NCBI GenBank assembly: GCA_005518205.2
Contig: RFFC02000035.1
Location: forward strand, 1 to 64,000
Reading direction: 5' to 3'
DNA: 64,000 nt
Source of the DNA: Hormoscilla sp. GUM202
GTDB lineage: Bacteria; Cyanobacteriota; Cyanobacteriia; Cyanobacteriales; Desertifilaceae
Shown: one piece after another, positions 48,025 to 56,758 of the stretch
How the letters are laid out: every line of letters starts with the position of its first letter
Position numbering within the stretch: the first letter of the stretch is position 1
Notes under the pieces: model-generated
What the model was told of the DNA's origin: nothing
Seen by the model: the letters and a program-made list of their open reading frames with translations, nothing else
Database searches by the model: none
Translations under genes and position numbers: made by a program

Positions 48025-48753
48025 ATGATGCAACTGCCTCAGTTTAATGAATGCAATCACACAATTGTCAAGTCGCTGTTTCATCACAGCGATCGCCAAT
48101 TGCTGACTTTGTTTCAGCTTCATCCGGAATGGGGTCGGTACTTCACGGCAATTTTCTGTCGCTACTATCCGATTGTTTATACATTGATTAGTCAATCGGC
48201 GCGATCGCCAGTGCAGGCAGACTATCTATTTGCCCTTACCTGGCGTCATATTTACTATGAACTGCGTGGCTTGGATTTGCGGCATGTCAGACCAGATAGA
48301 ATATTTGATTTGAGGGTGGTAACACCGCAAAAAAGTGACCTCTGGCACCATGACGCTGACAGTAACTTACTACAGGCTAGCGCTCCTATCGTCGCCCACA
48401 GCTCGGAAGAGACTTTAACCCTACAAAATTGGCTGATCGACATCACAGCTATCTGTATTAACCGCGTCGATCTGCCCCCAGTTGAGTCCATCTATTATTC
48501 CCTGGAAGGAGCCTCGCCGCCTCTGTGGTGTTATATTGAGCAGGCATTAGAGCAAGTGCCGCCAGTGATGCGGTTAATAATTTTGATGGCTCAGACGTTC
48601 CGCTGGAGCGAAACCCGGATCGCTGCCTATCTGCAAGCAGAAGGAGAGATGGTTTCTCCAGCTACTGTTAAAATGCAACTTCTTCATGGTTATCAACTGC
48701 TAGAGGATGCCTTGCCTGCTGATATTCGGGAGATTTATTTGCAATCTGATTAA
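48025..48753 (+). CDS. Sigma-70-like (ECF-type) protein
   Basis: 242 aa. The N-terminal half (FQLHPEWGRYFTAIFCRYYP, LFALTWRHIYYELRGLDLRH) resembles sigma region 2. The C-terminal part (PPVMRLIILMAQTFRWSETR, IAAYLQAEGEMVSPATVKMQ, LLHGYQLLEDALP) resembles region 4, a helix-turn-helix. This is a cyanobacterial group often annotated as an RNA polymerase sigma factor, with an unusual insert between the two parts. It follows the damaged sigC-like gene on the same strand by 214 bp and has the structured leader described above; AAGGAGA precedes the ATG. Confidence 0.65.
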   Translation: MMQLPQFNECNHTIVKSLFHHSDRQLLTLFQLHPEWGRYFTAIFCRYYPIVYTLISQSARSPVQADYLFALTWRHIYYELRGLDLRHVRPDRIFDLRVVTPQKSDLWHHDADSNLLQASAPIVAHSSEETLTLQNWLIDITAICINRVDLPPVESIYYSLEGASPPLWCYIEQALEQVPPVMRLIILMAQTFRWSETRIAAYLQAEGEMVSPATVKMQLLHGYQLLEDALPADIREIYLQSD

Positions 48754-49172
48754 GGATTGTTGATTATATCTGGACCATTTTTAGGGAATGACAATTACTA
48801 TCCTGACAGATTGTTGTGATGTGGAGAGTAAATTTTTAATCTGACTTATATCATTTTGATTTAAATATGATACGGTTGGTATAACCCCTTGTCTGCTCAT
48901 AACCTAGTTGCCGATCCCCCCAACCCCCCTTCCAAAAGCTGACTTTTTCTGCTAACTTCTGAAACGTTTACTCCATCTAGCATAGGAGCATTTCATGGCC
49001 TGGATCAGAGGGTCACTTCTGTGGGTTATGGAGGTAGAGGAAGAAAGAGAATGCTGTAACAGCCTCACAGAGAAAGAATTACTCAAGAATGTACCACGCT
49101 ACCTGTGATTTTATCGGTGGGCGACACTACTTATCTTGATTATAAAGCAATTTTGACAAAAACAGAAGCGCT
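48754..49172. other. Spacer between sigma-like gene and second leader copy
   Basis: I see no gene, tRNA or strong hairpin in these 420 bp. Composition is mixed, with one C-run stretch (CCCCCCAACCCCCC near 48916). The last 20 bp lead into the second copy of the three-hairpin leader. Confidence 0.5.
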
Positions 49173-49288
49173 CTCCTGGGTTTATAGTGTAAATTGTATA
49201 CTGAGATACAATTTAGGACAATAAAAAAGGCTGAAAGCCTTGATTGGGTGTATATATAAGTTTTACTTATCACAAAAAACCAAGGAGA
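49173..49288 (+). promoter_or_regulatory. Repeated three-hairpin 5' leader, copy B
   Basis: About 85-90% identical to 47906-48018 by eye. Hairpin 1 is identical (49191-49199/49206-49214). Hairpin 2 is AAGGCT/AGCCTT (49227-49232/49236-49241), where copy A has AAAGC/GCTTT: sequence changed, pairing kept. Hairpin 3 ATAAGT/ACTTAT (49256-49261/49265-49270) is identical. CTCCTGGGTTT (49173-49183) can again pair with the AAACCAAGGAG region (49277-49287). It is followed by an ATG 10 nt after the ribosome site. Confidence 0.7.
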
Positions 49289-49297
49289 CTCAACGCT

Positions 49298-49351
49298 ATG
49301 GACCGATTGTTAATCGGCGCTGCTATCATATTGGTTGTGAGTAGTCACTAG
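49298..49351 (+). CDS. 17-aa hydrophobic peptide behind leader copy B
   Basis: ATG 49298 with AAGGAGA 10 nt upstream, encoding MDRLLIGAAIILVVSSH and TAG. The core LLIGAAIILVV could be membrane inserting. It may be a true small peptide, a leader peptide, or the N-terminal remnant of a lost gene that once followed this leader. The downstream DNA has no continuing frame. Confidence 0.35.
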   Translation: MDRLLIGAAIILVVSSH

Positions 49352-49957
49352 AGATATCTCTGCTATAGGGTGGCGGGAGTGGGTTGGGCGAGCATCGCCC
49401 AGTACTGGCAGGATCTGCCGTTGCTATACCCATGTAGAGGATGACAGTTGGCAGAAACAACAGCAGCTCACGCTCAAACCTCGCCGATAGGCGGATAGAG
49501 AAGACCCTGACCGCCTATTTATCCTGTCTCCAGTAGCGGGCGATCCCCCCCAGGAGAATAGAACCCTTTTTAAGATACTGTGGGGCAATTAACTGGCACC
49601 CGCCAGTACAGCCAAACCCTTACCAAAAGAGGACTTTCTCCCCACTCCCCACTCCCTACTCCCAAACCCAGAGATCTCGTAATTGGCCGGGCTTTGTATC
49701 TGTAGCCGGACCATGCACGGGTTCCGGCGGTAACTGGAACAGGAGTACCAGAGTTGAACATACCTGAACAACAATAAAGACATAGGGAGCGGGTGGCACA
49801 ACCCCAAAAAGCAATCAAGAACTTCTAGTTAGTCCGTCAAGAATTTTCAGGCAACAGCATTCTGAAAGCATATGAGATCGGAAAACCTCGAACAGTTATT
49901 GTTGAATTAGCCTGAAAAACCTAAAGCTTAAACATCAAACCTAGCAACTGTAAAACA
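49352..49957. other. Spacer upstream of the SLH protein gene
   Basis: No gene is supported. Frames on the minus strand at 49570-49818 consist largely of CCCACTCCC-type repetitive DNA (49641-49672). GGCGAGCATCGCC (49398-49410) is a short palindrome. The final 100 bp, A/T-richer, probably contain the promoter of the next gene. Confidence 0.5.
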
Positions 49958-51148
49958 ATGAAAATCTCTTCTTATCCCATTGCTGCTCTGACCGCTGCCA
50001 CCCTATCGGCAGTTACTGTAATCGCTCCATCTGTCGCTGCAACTTTTGGCCAACGGGAAGTCGCTCAAGAAAACTTGATCGCAGTGGCCGCACCTCGTGG
50101 TACTATTGGTTATCAACTGTTCGTGCTGGAACAAAAATCTAACCAACGTGCTTGCTGGAGCGAAACTCCACAAACTGACGGGACAACCCTTGTAGAGCTA
50201 TTACTGCTAAACTTTGACTTCACAGGGATTTGCTCCCGCGCGGTGGACAGTAATGGCTTCTCCATCCGGGCAGCAGGTCAAGACATGGCATTGAAATACA
50301 GCCTCCGCGTCGTCGAACGGAACGGGGATCTGGTACTCCTGGGAGTCCCGGATGACCGCAATGCCCCAGAACTGGAAATTGGTCGCACCAACGGCGTCAA
50401 AAAAGATTTTGTCAAAATTGAACTCAATCCAGGTTGGCGCTTTAGCAAAAGGACCTACAATGGTCAGGAGCTGGGTCACATCTATTTCACCAATAACCTC
50501 GACCCTCAGGCGATCGCCAACGGCGAGGTAGATCTGGGGATTCCAAGCTTCGGTGACATCGCCAATGACATCTATTTCGATGAAATTAACGCCGCAGTTG
50601 ACCTGGGATTCATTTCTGGTTTCGCCGAAGACAATACCTTCCGCCCCCAAGTAGCTTTAACTCGCGAGCAACTGGTGTCGATGATCTGGGAATCTCTGAC
50701 TGAACTACCGGGTGCCAACATCAACATTCCCACTCAAGCTTCTAAGAGCCCTTATCCTGATGTCGAGACTTCACGCTGGAGTGCGGCGAAGATTCAATGG
50801 GCGAAAGATAATAACATCATCAGTGGTTACACCGACGGGACTTTCCGCCCGGCACAACCCGTGACGCGAGCGGAACTGATCGCCGTACAACGGCGATCGG
50901 CTGAGTTTGCCAAGGGTATAAGCGGACTGCCTCGACAGCTGACCGCCAAACGGCCCGCTACTAACTTCTCGGATACTAGCAATCACTGGGCAGAGGGAGC
51001 GATCTCTCAAATGTCCTCCTATTGCTCTGTGGCCTCGCCGCTGAATGAAATAGGATCTCGCTTTGTCCCGGACGAGTATGCTCGGCGCAACTACGCCGCA
51101 GCATCGACTCTGCGGATGCTCAACTGCGTTAAGTCTGAGACTTTCTAA
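49958..51148 (+). CDS. DUF3747 protein with C-terminal SLH domains
   Basis: 396 aa. Signal peptide (MKISSYPIAALTAATLSAVT, then VIAPSVAATFG) directs export. Residues ~25-185 are DUF3747 (FGQREVAQENLIAVAAP, YQLFVLEQKSNQRACW, LNFDFTGICSRAVDSNGFSI, RFSKRTYNGQELGHIYFTN). Residues ~200-395 carry SLH units (DEINAAVDLGFISGFAEDNT, IQWAKDNNIISGYTDGTFRP, PVTRAELIAVQRR, FSDTSNHWAEGAISQMSSYC) that bind cell-wall polymers. Likely a periplasmic or envelope-attached protein conserved in cyanobacteria. Frame complete. Confidence 0.93.
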   Translation: MKISSYPIAALTAATLSAVTVIAPSVAATFGQREVAQENLIAVAAPRGTIGYQLFVLEQKSNQRACWSETPQTDGTTLVELLLLNFDFTGICSRAVDSNGFSIRAAGQDMALKYSLRVVERNGDLVLLGVPDDRNAPELEIGRTNGVKKDFVKIELNPGWRFSKRTYNGQELGHIYFTNNLDPQAIANGEVDLGIPSFGDIANDIYFDEINAAVDLGFISGFAEDNTFRPQVALTREQLVSMIWESLTELPGANINIPTQASKSPYPDVETSRWSAAKIQWAKDNNIISGYTDGTFRPAQPVTRAELIAVQRRSAEFAKGISGLPRQLTAKRPATNFSDTSNHWAEGAISQMSSYCSVASPLNEIGSRFVPDEYARRNYAAASTLRMLNCVKSETF

Positions 51149-51355
51149 CCTCTCTCCGATTAGCCCTAGGGTGAGCATTGCCCACCCTACTTTTTTGCTC
51201 TCAGGCTACGCCTCGCTGCGCGAACGCAACTCGCGCCGGATCGATCTGGATGGTCAATCCACGACGTCCAGAAAGATTTGCCTAAATGTTATTACATATT
51301 TAATAGTTGTTAGCAAACAACTAGCAGCAAAGAACTAAATCTGGGAGGTAATCTG

Positions 51356-52210
51356 TTAAACTAGGCCCTGACCAATCAATTCCCGATCGGAGTCATGGTT
51401 CGTGCGAGTAATATTATCAGCCACCAGGGAAGTCAGCAAGGAGTCGATGGAACCCAGGGTTGCTAGCATCAGGCCATAGCCAATCATATCCTTGAGTTCC
51501 CCTGGGGAGATTAGGGGTAAACGCCGGGTCGGCAGACCAGTAGGAATCTCGCCAATTAATCTCAGATCCCTGTCTGGCAGCAGGACAACCGCCATCAGAG
51601 TGCAGACGATCAGCGCCAGCAGGGGCGACGGCACCACGCGAGTCAGCTTCGGGGGCCACAGAAAGACGATCGCCAGGGTAAGCAGGCCCAGACCAGTTGC
51701 TGTCGGATTGAGATTACTTAAGAAGTCCGGCAAGCTGCCCAGGGAGTCCAGCACATTCCCAGAGGCCTGATGTCCTAGCAAGGGACCTATCTGTAAGAGA
51801 ACTATGATCGCCCCAATACCGGACATAAAGCCAGATATCACCGTGTAGGGTATCATCGTAATATATTTTCCCAGCCGCAGCACCCCGAAGAGGATCTGAA
51901 ATATCCCCCCCAGCATCACCACCGTAAAGGCCATATTAAGACCGGTATCCGGGTGTTTCGCGAGCAAAGCCGTAAACACCGTAGTCATCACCACCGTCAT
52001 CGAACCAGTCGGTCCCGAAATTTGAGCAGGAGTGCCGCCAAACAAGGCCGCAAACAGACCGACAAAGACCGCGCCATAAAGGCCAGTAATTGCCCCAGCA
52101 CCGGAGGATACCCCAAAAGCCAAGGCCAAAGGCAGCGCCACTACCGCAGCAGTCACCCCACCAAACAGGTCGCCCCGCAAGTTACCCAAATGCAAAGGAT
52201 TAACTCTCAT
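51356..52210 (-). pseudogene. bicA: BicA-like SulP bicarbonate transporter, C-terminally truncated
   Basis: Starts MRVNPLHLGNLRGDLFGGVT and matches BicA closely (ALAFGVSSGAGAITGLYGAV, YTVISGFMSGIGAI, GSIDSLLTSLVADNITRTNH). It ends with DRELIGQGLV and a stop, where intact BicA continues with about 250 more residues: the last membrane helices and the cytoplasmic STAS domain. The 284-codon product therefore lacks half of the transporter. The DNA beyond (51150-51355) has no trace of the remainder. BicA is a sodium-dependent low-affinity bicarbonate importer. Confidence 0.85.
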
Positions 52211-52744
52211 GACAATATGATTGCTGATTAATATTGATAATTTCCAACAGCCGCAGCCAACTAGAGGATATTTTGAAAGTGTAAAGGAAATCAAGGGAGC
52301 CTAACATGGGGCGAATCGTGGCAATGAGGAAAGCCAACCAACCGTAAGTTCTCTGGCGTTGCACAACCACGGGATGATAGGGGTTGTTAATTGTTGATGG
52401 TTAATATAATATATACTGCGAAGGGTTCCTTTGCTCTTAGGGCCATTGTCCGGAGCGAGGGGGGGGCGATTAACTTATGCTTTATGGGCCGCTGCGCAGT
52501 GGACAATCGCTCTCAACGTGAGTTCGACAGCTACTCTTTCCTCCGATCTATAATCTCGATTAAAATGCCTCAAACCCACATGATCGCGTCCCGCTCCAAC
52601 TGCGGCGAATGCGTATACGAAGTGCGCTACGCGCTATTGTGAATTGCTTTTCTCACGTTACAATAGGAAGAGCGGTGCAAGCAAGTTCCTGAAAACCCCT
52701 AGAGTAACCGCTCGCTCAGAATTTCTGGCAAGCTGACCCCGGGT
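52211..52744. other. Divergent spacer with a single MITE end
   Basis: No gene supported. GGCGTTGCACAACCACGGGA at 52355 matches the ends of the MITE copies at 28088 and 53847, but no second end follows, so it is a solo or decayed copy. The rest (52400-52744) appears to be rearranged DNA leading into the aquaporin fragment. Confidence 0.5.
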
Positions 52745-53104
52745 ATGGGTACCCCCGCCCTCGGAGAAGGGATTTCCCCCCTCAACGGTGTAGCGATGGA
52801 GTTTTTTCTAACCTTCTTCTTGGTCTTCGTCATTTTTGGCAGCGCCATCGACACCCGCGCCCCAAGATGGGTGGGTCTGTTCATCGGTTTGACCGTCGCC
52901 CTGGACATTCTGGCTGAGGGTAACGTCAGCGGTGCCGCCATGAACCCCGCCCGTCACCTCGGCCCCGCCCCGATCGACGGCGTATTGGGCCCGGACATTT
53001 GGATCTACTGGGTTGGCCCTATCCTCGGCGGTGCGGCAGCTGCGTTAGTCTATCACAACCTTTTGAAGTCAAGGGCTAGACGGTACGCTCCGCGATTCTC
53101 CTGA
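52745..53104 (+). pseudogene. Aquaporin (MIP family) fragment, N-terminal half missing
   Basis: 119 codons containing only the second half of an AqpZ-type channel: LNGVAMEFFLTFFLVFVIFG, VGLFIGLTVALDILAEGNVS, the second NPA box GAAMNPARHLGP, and IWIYWVGPILGGAAAALVYH. Aquaporins need two NPA half-helices (about 230-250 aa), so this cannot form a normal pore. Upstream DNA in the same frame shows no aquaporin sequence. Located next to the truncated bicA, head to head. Confidence 0.85.
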
Positions 53105-53294
53105 GAGCGTTTTCTGAACTCTTGGGATATACTATTGCCTTGACCGTAAATCAATGGAGAAACCAACCGAAGCGGGAGATAGCTCCGGTCGTAGAACTGG
53201 CAATACCAGGAGCCAACTACCCGACTAATCGCTACAGGATCAGCGTCGGGGCTTGATTCTGTCATCCACCGCAACGGGAACAAATCTATAAAAA

Positions 53295-53439
53295 GGACTA
53301 AAGTCCTTACTACGAGCGGGGAAGGACTAAAGTCCTTACTACGAGCGGGGAAGGACTAAAGTCCTTACTACGAGCGGGGAAGGACTAAAGTCCTTACTAC
53401 GAGCGGGGAAGGACTAAAGTCCTTACTACGAGCGGGGAA
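53295..53439. repeat. Five perfect tandem copies of a 29-bp repeat
   Basis: Copies start at 53295, 53324, 53353, 53382 and 53411. Each begins with the palindrome GGACTAAAGTCC followed by TTACTACGAGCGGGGAA. There are no unique spacers, so this is not a CRISPR array. Related GGACTAAAGTCC repeats are widespread in cyanobacteria. Each unit can form a small hairpin. Lies just downstream of the next minus-strand gene. Confidence 0.9.
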
Positions 53440-53451
53440 GGACAGGAGAAT

Positions 53452-53814
53452 TTAATATTCCAGCAGGAACGCATGAAACTTTTCCGGCTGAGAATCTTGG
53501 GGTTTAGGAGTCGGTTTCCTCTGTATTCTCCGAACTCGATCTCCGCGAGAAACCACCACCGTTTGTGGAGTTGCTTCCGGGTTTTCAAGTTGTAACTTAC
53601 TGCTGTTAGTAATCTCGCCTATCTCCCGATCCAGCATGGAGAGGCGCTGGTGAATCTGTTCGCGGCGTAAATCTAGGTTGTCCAGTTTTTGCTGGAGGCG
53701 TCTCTTTTCGATCGCCATCTGATACATGCGCAAATAGTTCGCTGCTTCCGACTTATGACGGGGTAGGGTGCTAATTTGGGGCGGAATGTTCCTGCGGGAG
53801 GGAGATCGTTGCAT
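53452..53814 (-). CDS. Small coiled-coil protein, GvpV-like
   Basis: 120 aa from ATG 53814. Longer in-frame starts run into a MITE and are unlikely. Pattern: basic N-terminus MQRSPSRRNIPPQISTLPRH, coiled coil YLRMYQMAIEKRRLQQKLDN and REQIHQRLSMLDREIGEI, then a basic low-complexity tail ending PEKFHAFLLEY. The N-terminal part and the LYxMAxEKxRLQQxL type of coil recall GvpV gas-vesicle-associated proteins, but no other gvp gene is present, so this remains a guess. A MITE has inserted 32 bp upstream of the start. Confidence 0.5.
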   Translation of the reverse strand: MQRSPSRRNIPPQISTLPRHKSEAANYLRMYQMAIEKRRLQQKLDNLDLRREQIHQRLSMLDREIGEITNSSKLQLENPEATPQTVVVSRGDRVRRIQRKPTPKPQDSQPEKFHAFLLEY

Positions 53815-53846
53815 GATGGATGAGATCGGATAACTGTAGATGATAT

Positions 53847-53994
53847 GGCGTTGCACGACGACGAGATAATAAGGGTTGAAAATTGTCAATGGTCAATTGA
53901 AATAGTTATAGATGTTCATAAATAGAAAAATTAAAAATTGACAATTTTCAATTTTCAACCAGGGACTGCTATCATCCCCAAAATGCGCAAGGCC
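53847..53994. mobile_element. MITE copy with 8-bp target duplication, GGCGTTGCAC family
   Basis: Left end GGCGTTGCACGACGACGAGA, right end ATCATCCCCAAAATGCGCAA then GGCC, with inner TTGAAAATTGTCAAT and ATTGACAATTTTCAA arms pairing over most of the 148 bp. The element is bracketed by a perfect direct repeat GATGATAT (53839-53846 and 53995-54002), proving insertion. No coding capacity. Same family as 28088-28264. Confidence 0.85.
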
Positions 53995-54074
53995 GATGAT
54001 ATTATATCATGTCAGACGCTGGTGGCGATCGCCCACCCTCAAAAAAAGGTCAAAAGTCAGTAGCAGGAAAATGG

Positions 54075-54190
54075 GCTAAGATATCAAAGCACCCACAAAT
54101 TGCAGCAGCCTAGGGAAACACCGGTGCAAGTCCGGGGCTGTGGGGCAGCTGTAAAGGACAAATCTTCGGCCAGAATACCTAGCTGTTACT
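54075..54190 (+). promoter_or_regulatory. Cobalamin riboswitch
   Basis: Contains the conserved core in order: GCAGCCTAGGGAAACACCGG, TGCAAGTCCGGGGCTG, GCAGCTGTAAAGG and TCTTCGGCCAGAATACC, matching the B12 aptamer. It ends about 45 bp before the cbiX start, so adenosylcobalamin would be expected to lower cbiX expression. Boundaries are approximate; the 5' side may reach further into 54040-54075. Confidence 0.9.
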
Positions 54191-54231
54191 TGTAAACTAA
54201 ATTTCCCGCTTCGCACGGGAAAAAGGTATTA

Positions 54232-55230
54232 ATGCAACAACTCGCAACTCAGGATAACCGGAAACCGCTTCTAGAATTACCGCCACTACCGCTGCAACGC
54301 CCGCTGTTGGCGATCGGGCACGGAACCCGCGACGAGCAAGGGCGTCAGACCTTGCTCGATTTTGCTCGAGCCTATCACGCCCTTGACTCATCCAGACCCG
54401 TGATACCATGTTTTCTGGAACTGACGGAACCGACCATTCAAGAGGGGGTCGATCGCTGCGTGGAACTGGGTTATAGGGAAATTTCCGCTTTACCCATTCT
54501 GCTGTTTGCGGCACGGCACAATAAGTTTGATGTTACGTCGGAGTTAGACCGGGCGCGACAGCGTCATCGGCAGATCGAATTTCACTACGGACGGCATTTT
54601 GGCATTACTCCCGGGATCCTGAAGTTGTGGGGAGATCGCCTGGCCCAGCTAGACGAACCGCAATACCAACGTTCCGAGACTGCGTTACTATTTGTTGGTC
54701 GAGGTTCCAGCGACCCGGATGCCAACGGAGATCTGTACAAACTGGCCCGGATGATCTGGGAAGGTAGTGGCTATCAAACACTGGAAATCTGTTTTATCGG
54801 CATTACCCACCCCCGGTTAGAGGAAGGCTTCCGTCGGGCTCGATTATACCAGCCGAAACGGATTATTGTGCTACCCTATTTCTTGTTTACAGGTGTGTTG
54901 GTGAAAAAGATTTTTGACATCACGGCCCAACAGCAGGAACTATATCCCGAAATTGCTCATATTTGCCTACCCGAAATGGGCGTTCATCGGCAGTTACTCT
55001 CCGTTCTGAGGGAACGAGAGATTGAAACTCAGCTGTCCCAAGTGCAAATGAACTGCGAGATGTGCAAATTCCGGCTGCAGGCGAGCGGCGATCGATCTGC
55101 TGACAGTCACTCTCACCATCGCGATCGCGGACACCACCATCATCGCGATGACCGCGATCGCGATGGGGTGTGGCGCGACCCCTATGCTAATTTAGATCGT
55201 TATCATCAGCGGATTTGGCAAGTCCCATAA
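54232..55230 (+). CDS. cbiX: Sirohydrochlorin cobaltochelatase CbiX-like
   Basis: 332 aa. Two CbiX halves: LLAIGHGTRDEQGRQTLLDF and ALLFVGRGSSDPDANGDLYK, with SALPILLFAARHNKFDVTSE and IIVLPYFLFTGVLVKKIFD as equivalent strands and the metal-site His residues in GHG and FAARHNK. The C-terminus has NCEMCKFR and a His/Asp-rich tail (SHHRDRGHHHHRDDRDRD), probably for metal delivery. It inserts cobalt into sirohydrochlorin in anaerobic-type B12 synthesis. Control by the upstream cobalamin riboswitch agrees with the role. Confidence 0.95.
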   Translation: MQQLATQDNRKPLLELPPLPLQRPLLAIGHGTRDEQGRQTLLDFARAYHALDSSRPVIPCFLELTEPTIQEGVDRCVELGYREISALPILLFAARHNKFDVTSELDRARQRHRQIEFHYGRHFGITPGILKLWGDRLAQLDEPQYQRSETALLFVGRGSSDPDANGDLYKLARMIWEGSGYQTLEICFIGITHPRLEEGFRRARLYQPKRIIVLPYFLFTGVLVKKIFDITAQQQELYPEIAHICLPEMGVHRQLLSVLREREIETQLSQVQMNCEMCKFRLQASGDRSADSHSHHRDRGHHHHRDDRDRDGVWRDPYANLDRYHQRIWQVP

Positions 55231-55559
55231 GCTAAGCAATTCAAAATTATGGCATTGCCAAACCCATTAATAACGAGGGGGTGTGGTCGTGCATTAGTTG
55301 AATTAGTAGAGCAATCTATGCCCTGCCGGACAGGTGTTATAGTGGTCTTGCACCAGTTGGGTTTTGTCAAGGTGATCCGACTATTTCAAATGGCGATCGC
55401 GGCCCGACTCAACTACAAGAGGTAGTAACTCAAGTTGCTACCTCTTAAAAAAAATGGATTCCCCACTTAGAGATTTCCTTTGTGTTTTTTTGCAGAACAT
55501 AACTAGATAAAAAATCTGTTAAGTAAAAGTAGATTCAATCGTCGTTTACATAAGATTGA
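55231..55559. other. Spacer downstream of cbiX
   Basis: No gene. GTGTGGTCGTGCATTAGTTG at 55282 resembles the MITE end at 56275 but no inverse partner is nearby. CTACAAGAGGTAGTAACTCA with ACTTCTTG-type arms near 55412-55448 (AGAGGTAGTAACT ... GTTGCTACCTCT) can form a hairpin with a following A-run and may end the cbiX transcript. Confidence 0.5.
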
Positions 55560-56038
55560 TGAAACAATTTGGATTAGTTTATTTCAAGCAATGGCTCAAT
55601 CATTCGCTGAATCCGGGTCAAGAATATTATCGATAGTTTCCCTGTGCCAGTCTGTGACAACATTAGGATTGCTCGATGTAAAATTTATACAGAAGAAGAA
55701 TATAGAGGATATATCGCTAGCAAAAAACGTTATTTTTATTGAGAGGTCATATGTTAGTCAACATTGATAACAATTATCAATTAGAAAATTTACTAAAAGA
55801 GTCAATGAATATAATGTTCAAACCTTTGCGTAAAAGAACTCAAAACGAAAAGAAGCTCCTTGGGTTCAATATGTACAGAACGTCACTAGAAAAAAAATAG
55901 AAACATGCTTTAGTCGAATAAATAATTTGTTTCCTAAGTCAATTAATGCTGTTACATCCAAAGGGTTCGAGTTAAAATTAATTCTCTTTATCATAGCTTT
56001 TGTGTTCAATTTTTATAGGTCGCAACTTAAGTTAGTAT
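55560..56038 (+). pseudogene. IS982-family transposase relic
   Basis: Frame 55626-55739 reads IIDSFPVPVCDNIRIARCKI, then YRGYIASKKRYFY and stop, the IS982 catalytic middle. After a large internal deletion the C-terminal end appears at about 55848-56017 (APWVQYVQNVTRKKIETCFS, SINAVTSKGFELKLILFIIA). Multiple stops and deletions make it dead. GGTCGCAACTTAAGTTAGTA at its end (56019) is likely the remaining terminal repeat. Confidence 0.75.
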
Positions 56039-56274
56039 GAAATGGAGGTGTTAGCCCGGCAAGTAATACAAAAAGGACGAATAATACAAATATCTGGAAT
56101 TACGCGATTTGCTTCGTAGTACAGGTGGGGGTAGGGGGGATCACAGGGGTATATTTTTTACATTAACGATAATTCCGAACAGATAAGGGAGACAAGGAGG
56201 GAAAGTGGTTTGGTAAATATACCATTGCTGTCATCATTTTTCTCCTCCTTTCCTTCCTTGTCTCCTTGTCTCAG

Positions 56275-56672
56275 GTGTGGTCATGCATTTGTCGATCTCC
56301 TGGCCAAAAGGATTCGCGCAGCGGAGGGGGCCCGGAGCGTGCGCACTGACAGGCGATATCTTAATTAGACTGAACCAGTGCCGCACAAAGTGGATTAAGT
56401 AAAAAAGCTTTTTGGCAGTAGCTTGACACACGTCAATATCCGTATTTTATAAAAACAAATATGTCATTAGTTGTCAAATATCTCACATCGTATGTATAAC
56501 TATCTGTCTTAATAGTGCCTTATTTGCGAGTCTTTATGGAATACTTAAATATTACAAATCGACGTGCGCAAGGACGTGCATGTCAAGTGCTATGTCCTCA
56601 TTAAATGAGAATGATAATGATTATCATCTGACAAACTTAAATTACTGCTCTATCAACAAATGCATGACCACA
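56275..56672. mobile_element. MITE-like element bounded by TGTGGTCATGCATTTGT repeats
   Basis: TGTGGTCATGCATTTGTCGA (56276-56295, then T) is matched in inverse by ATCAACAAATGCATGACCAC (56652-56671, then A), 20 of 21 positions. The ~400-bp interior has no supported gene. The outermost TGTGGTCA is shared with 21661-21819, so the two elements may be related. No target duplication was identified. The preceding 56039-56274 contains G-runs and pyrimidine runs but no gene. Confidence 0.55.
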
Positions 56673-56758
56673 GCCGATCGGTGGGGCTGGGGGGATCCCA
56701 TTTTTGTCAACGGGCCTTGACCACATCCCAACCCAACCTGCTAAAGGCGGTCAGTTGG

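Noticed and set aside
53295..53439. CRISPR array
   Set aside because: The 29-bp units are directly joined with no unique spacers, and no cas genes are present; this is a plain tandem repeat.
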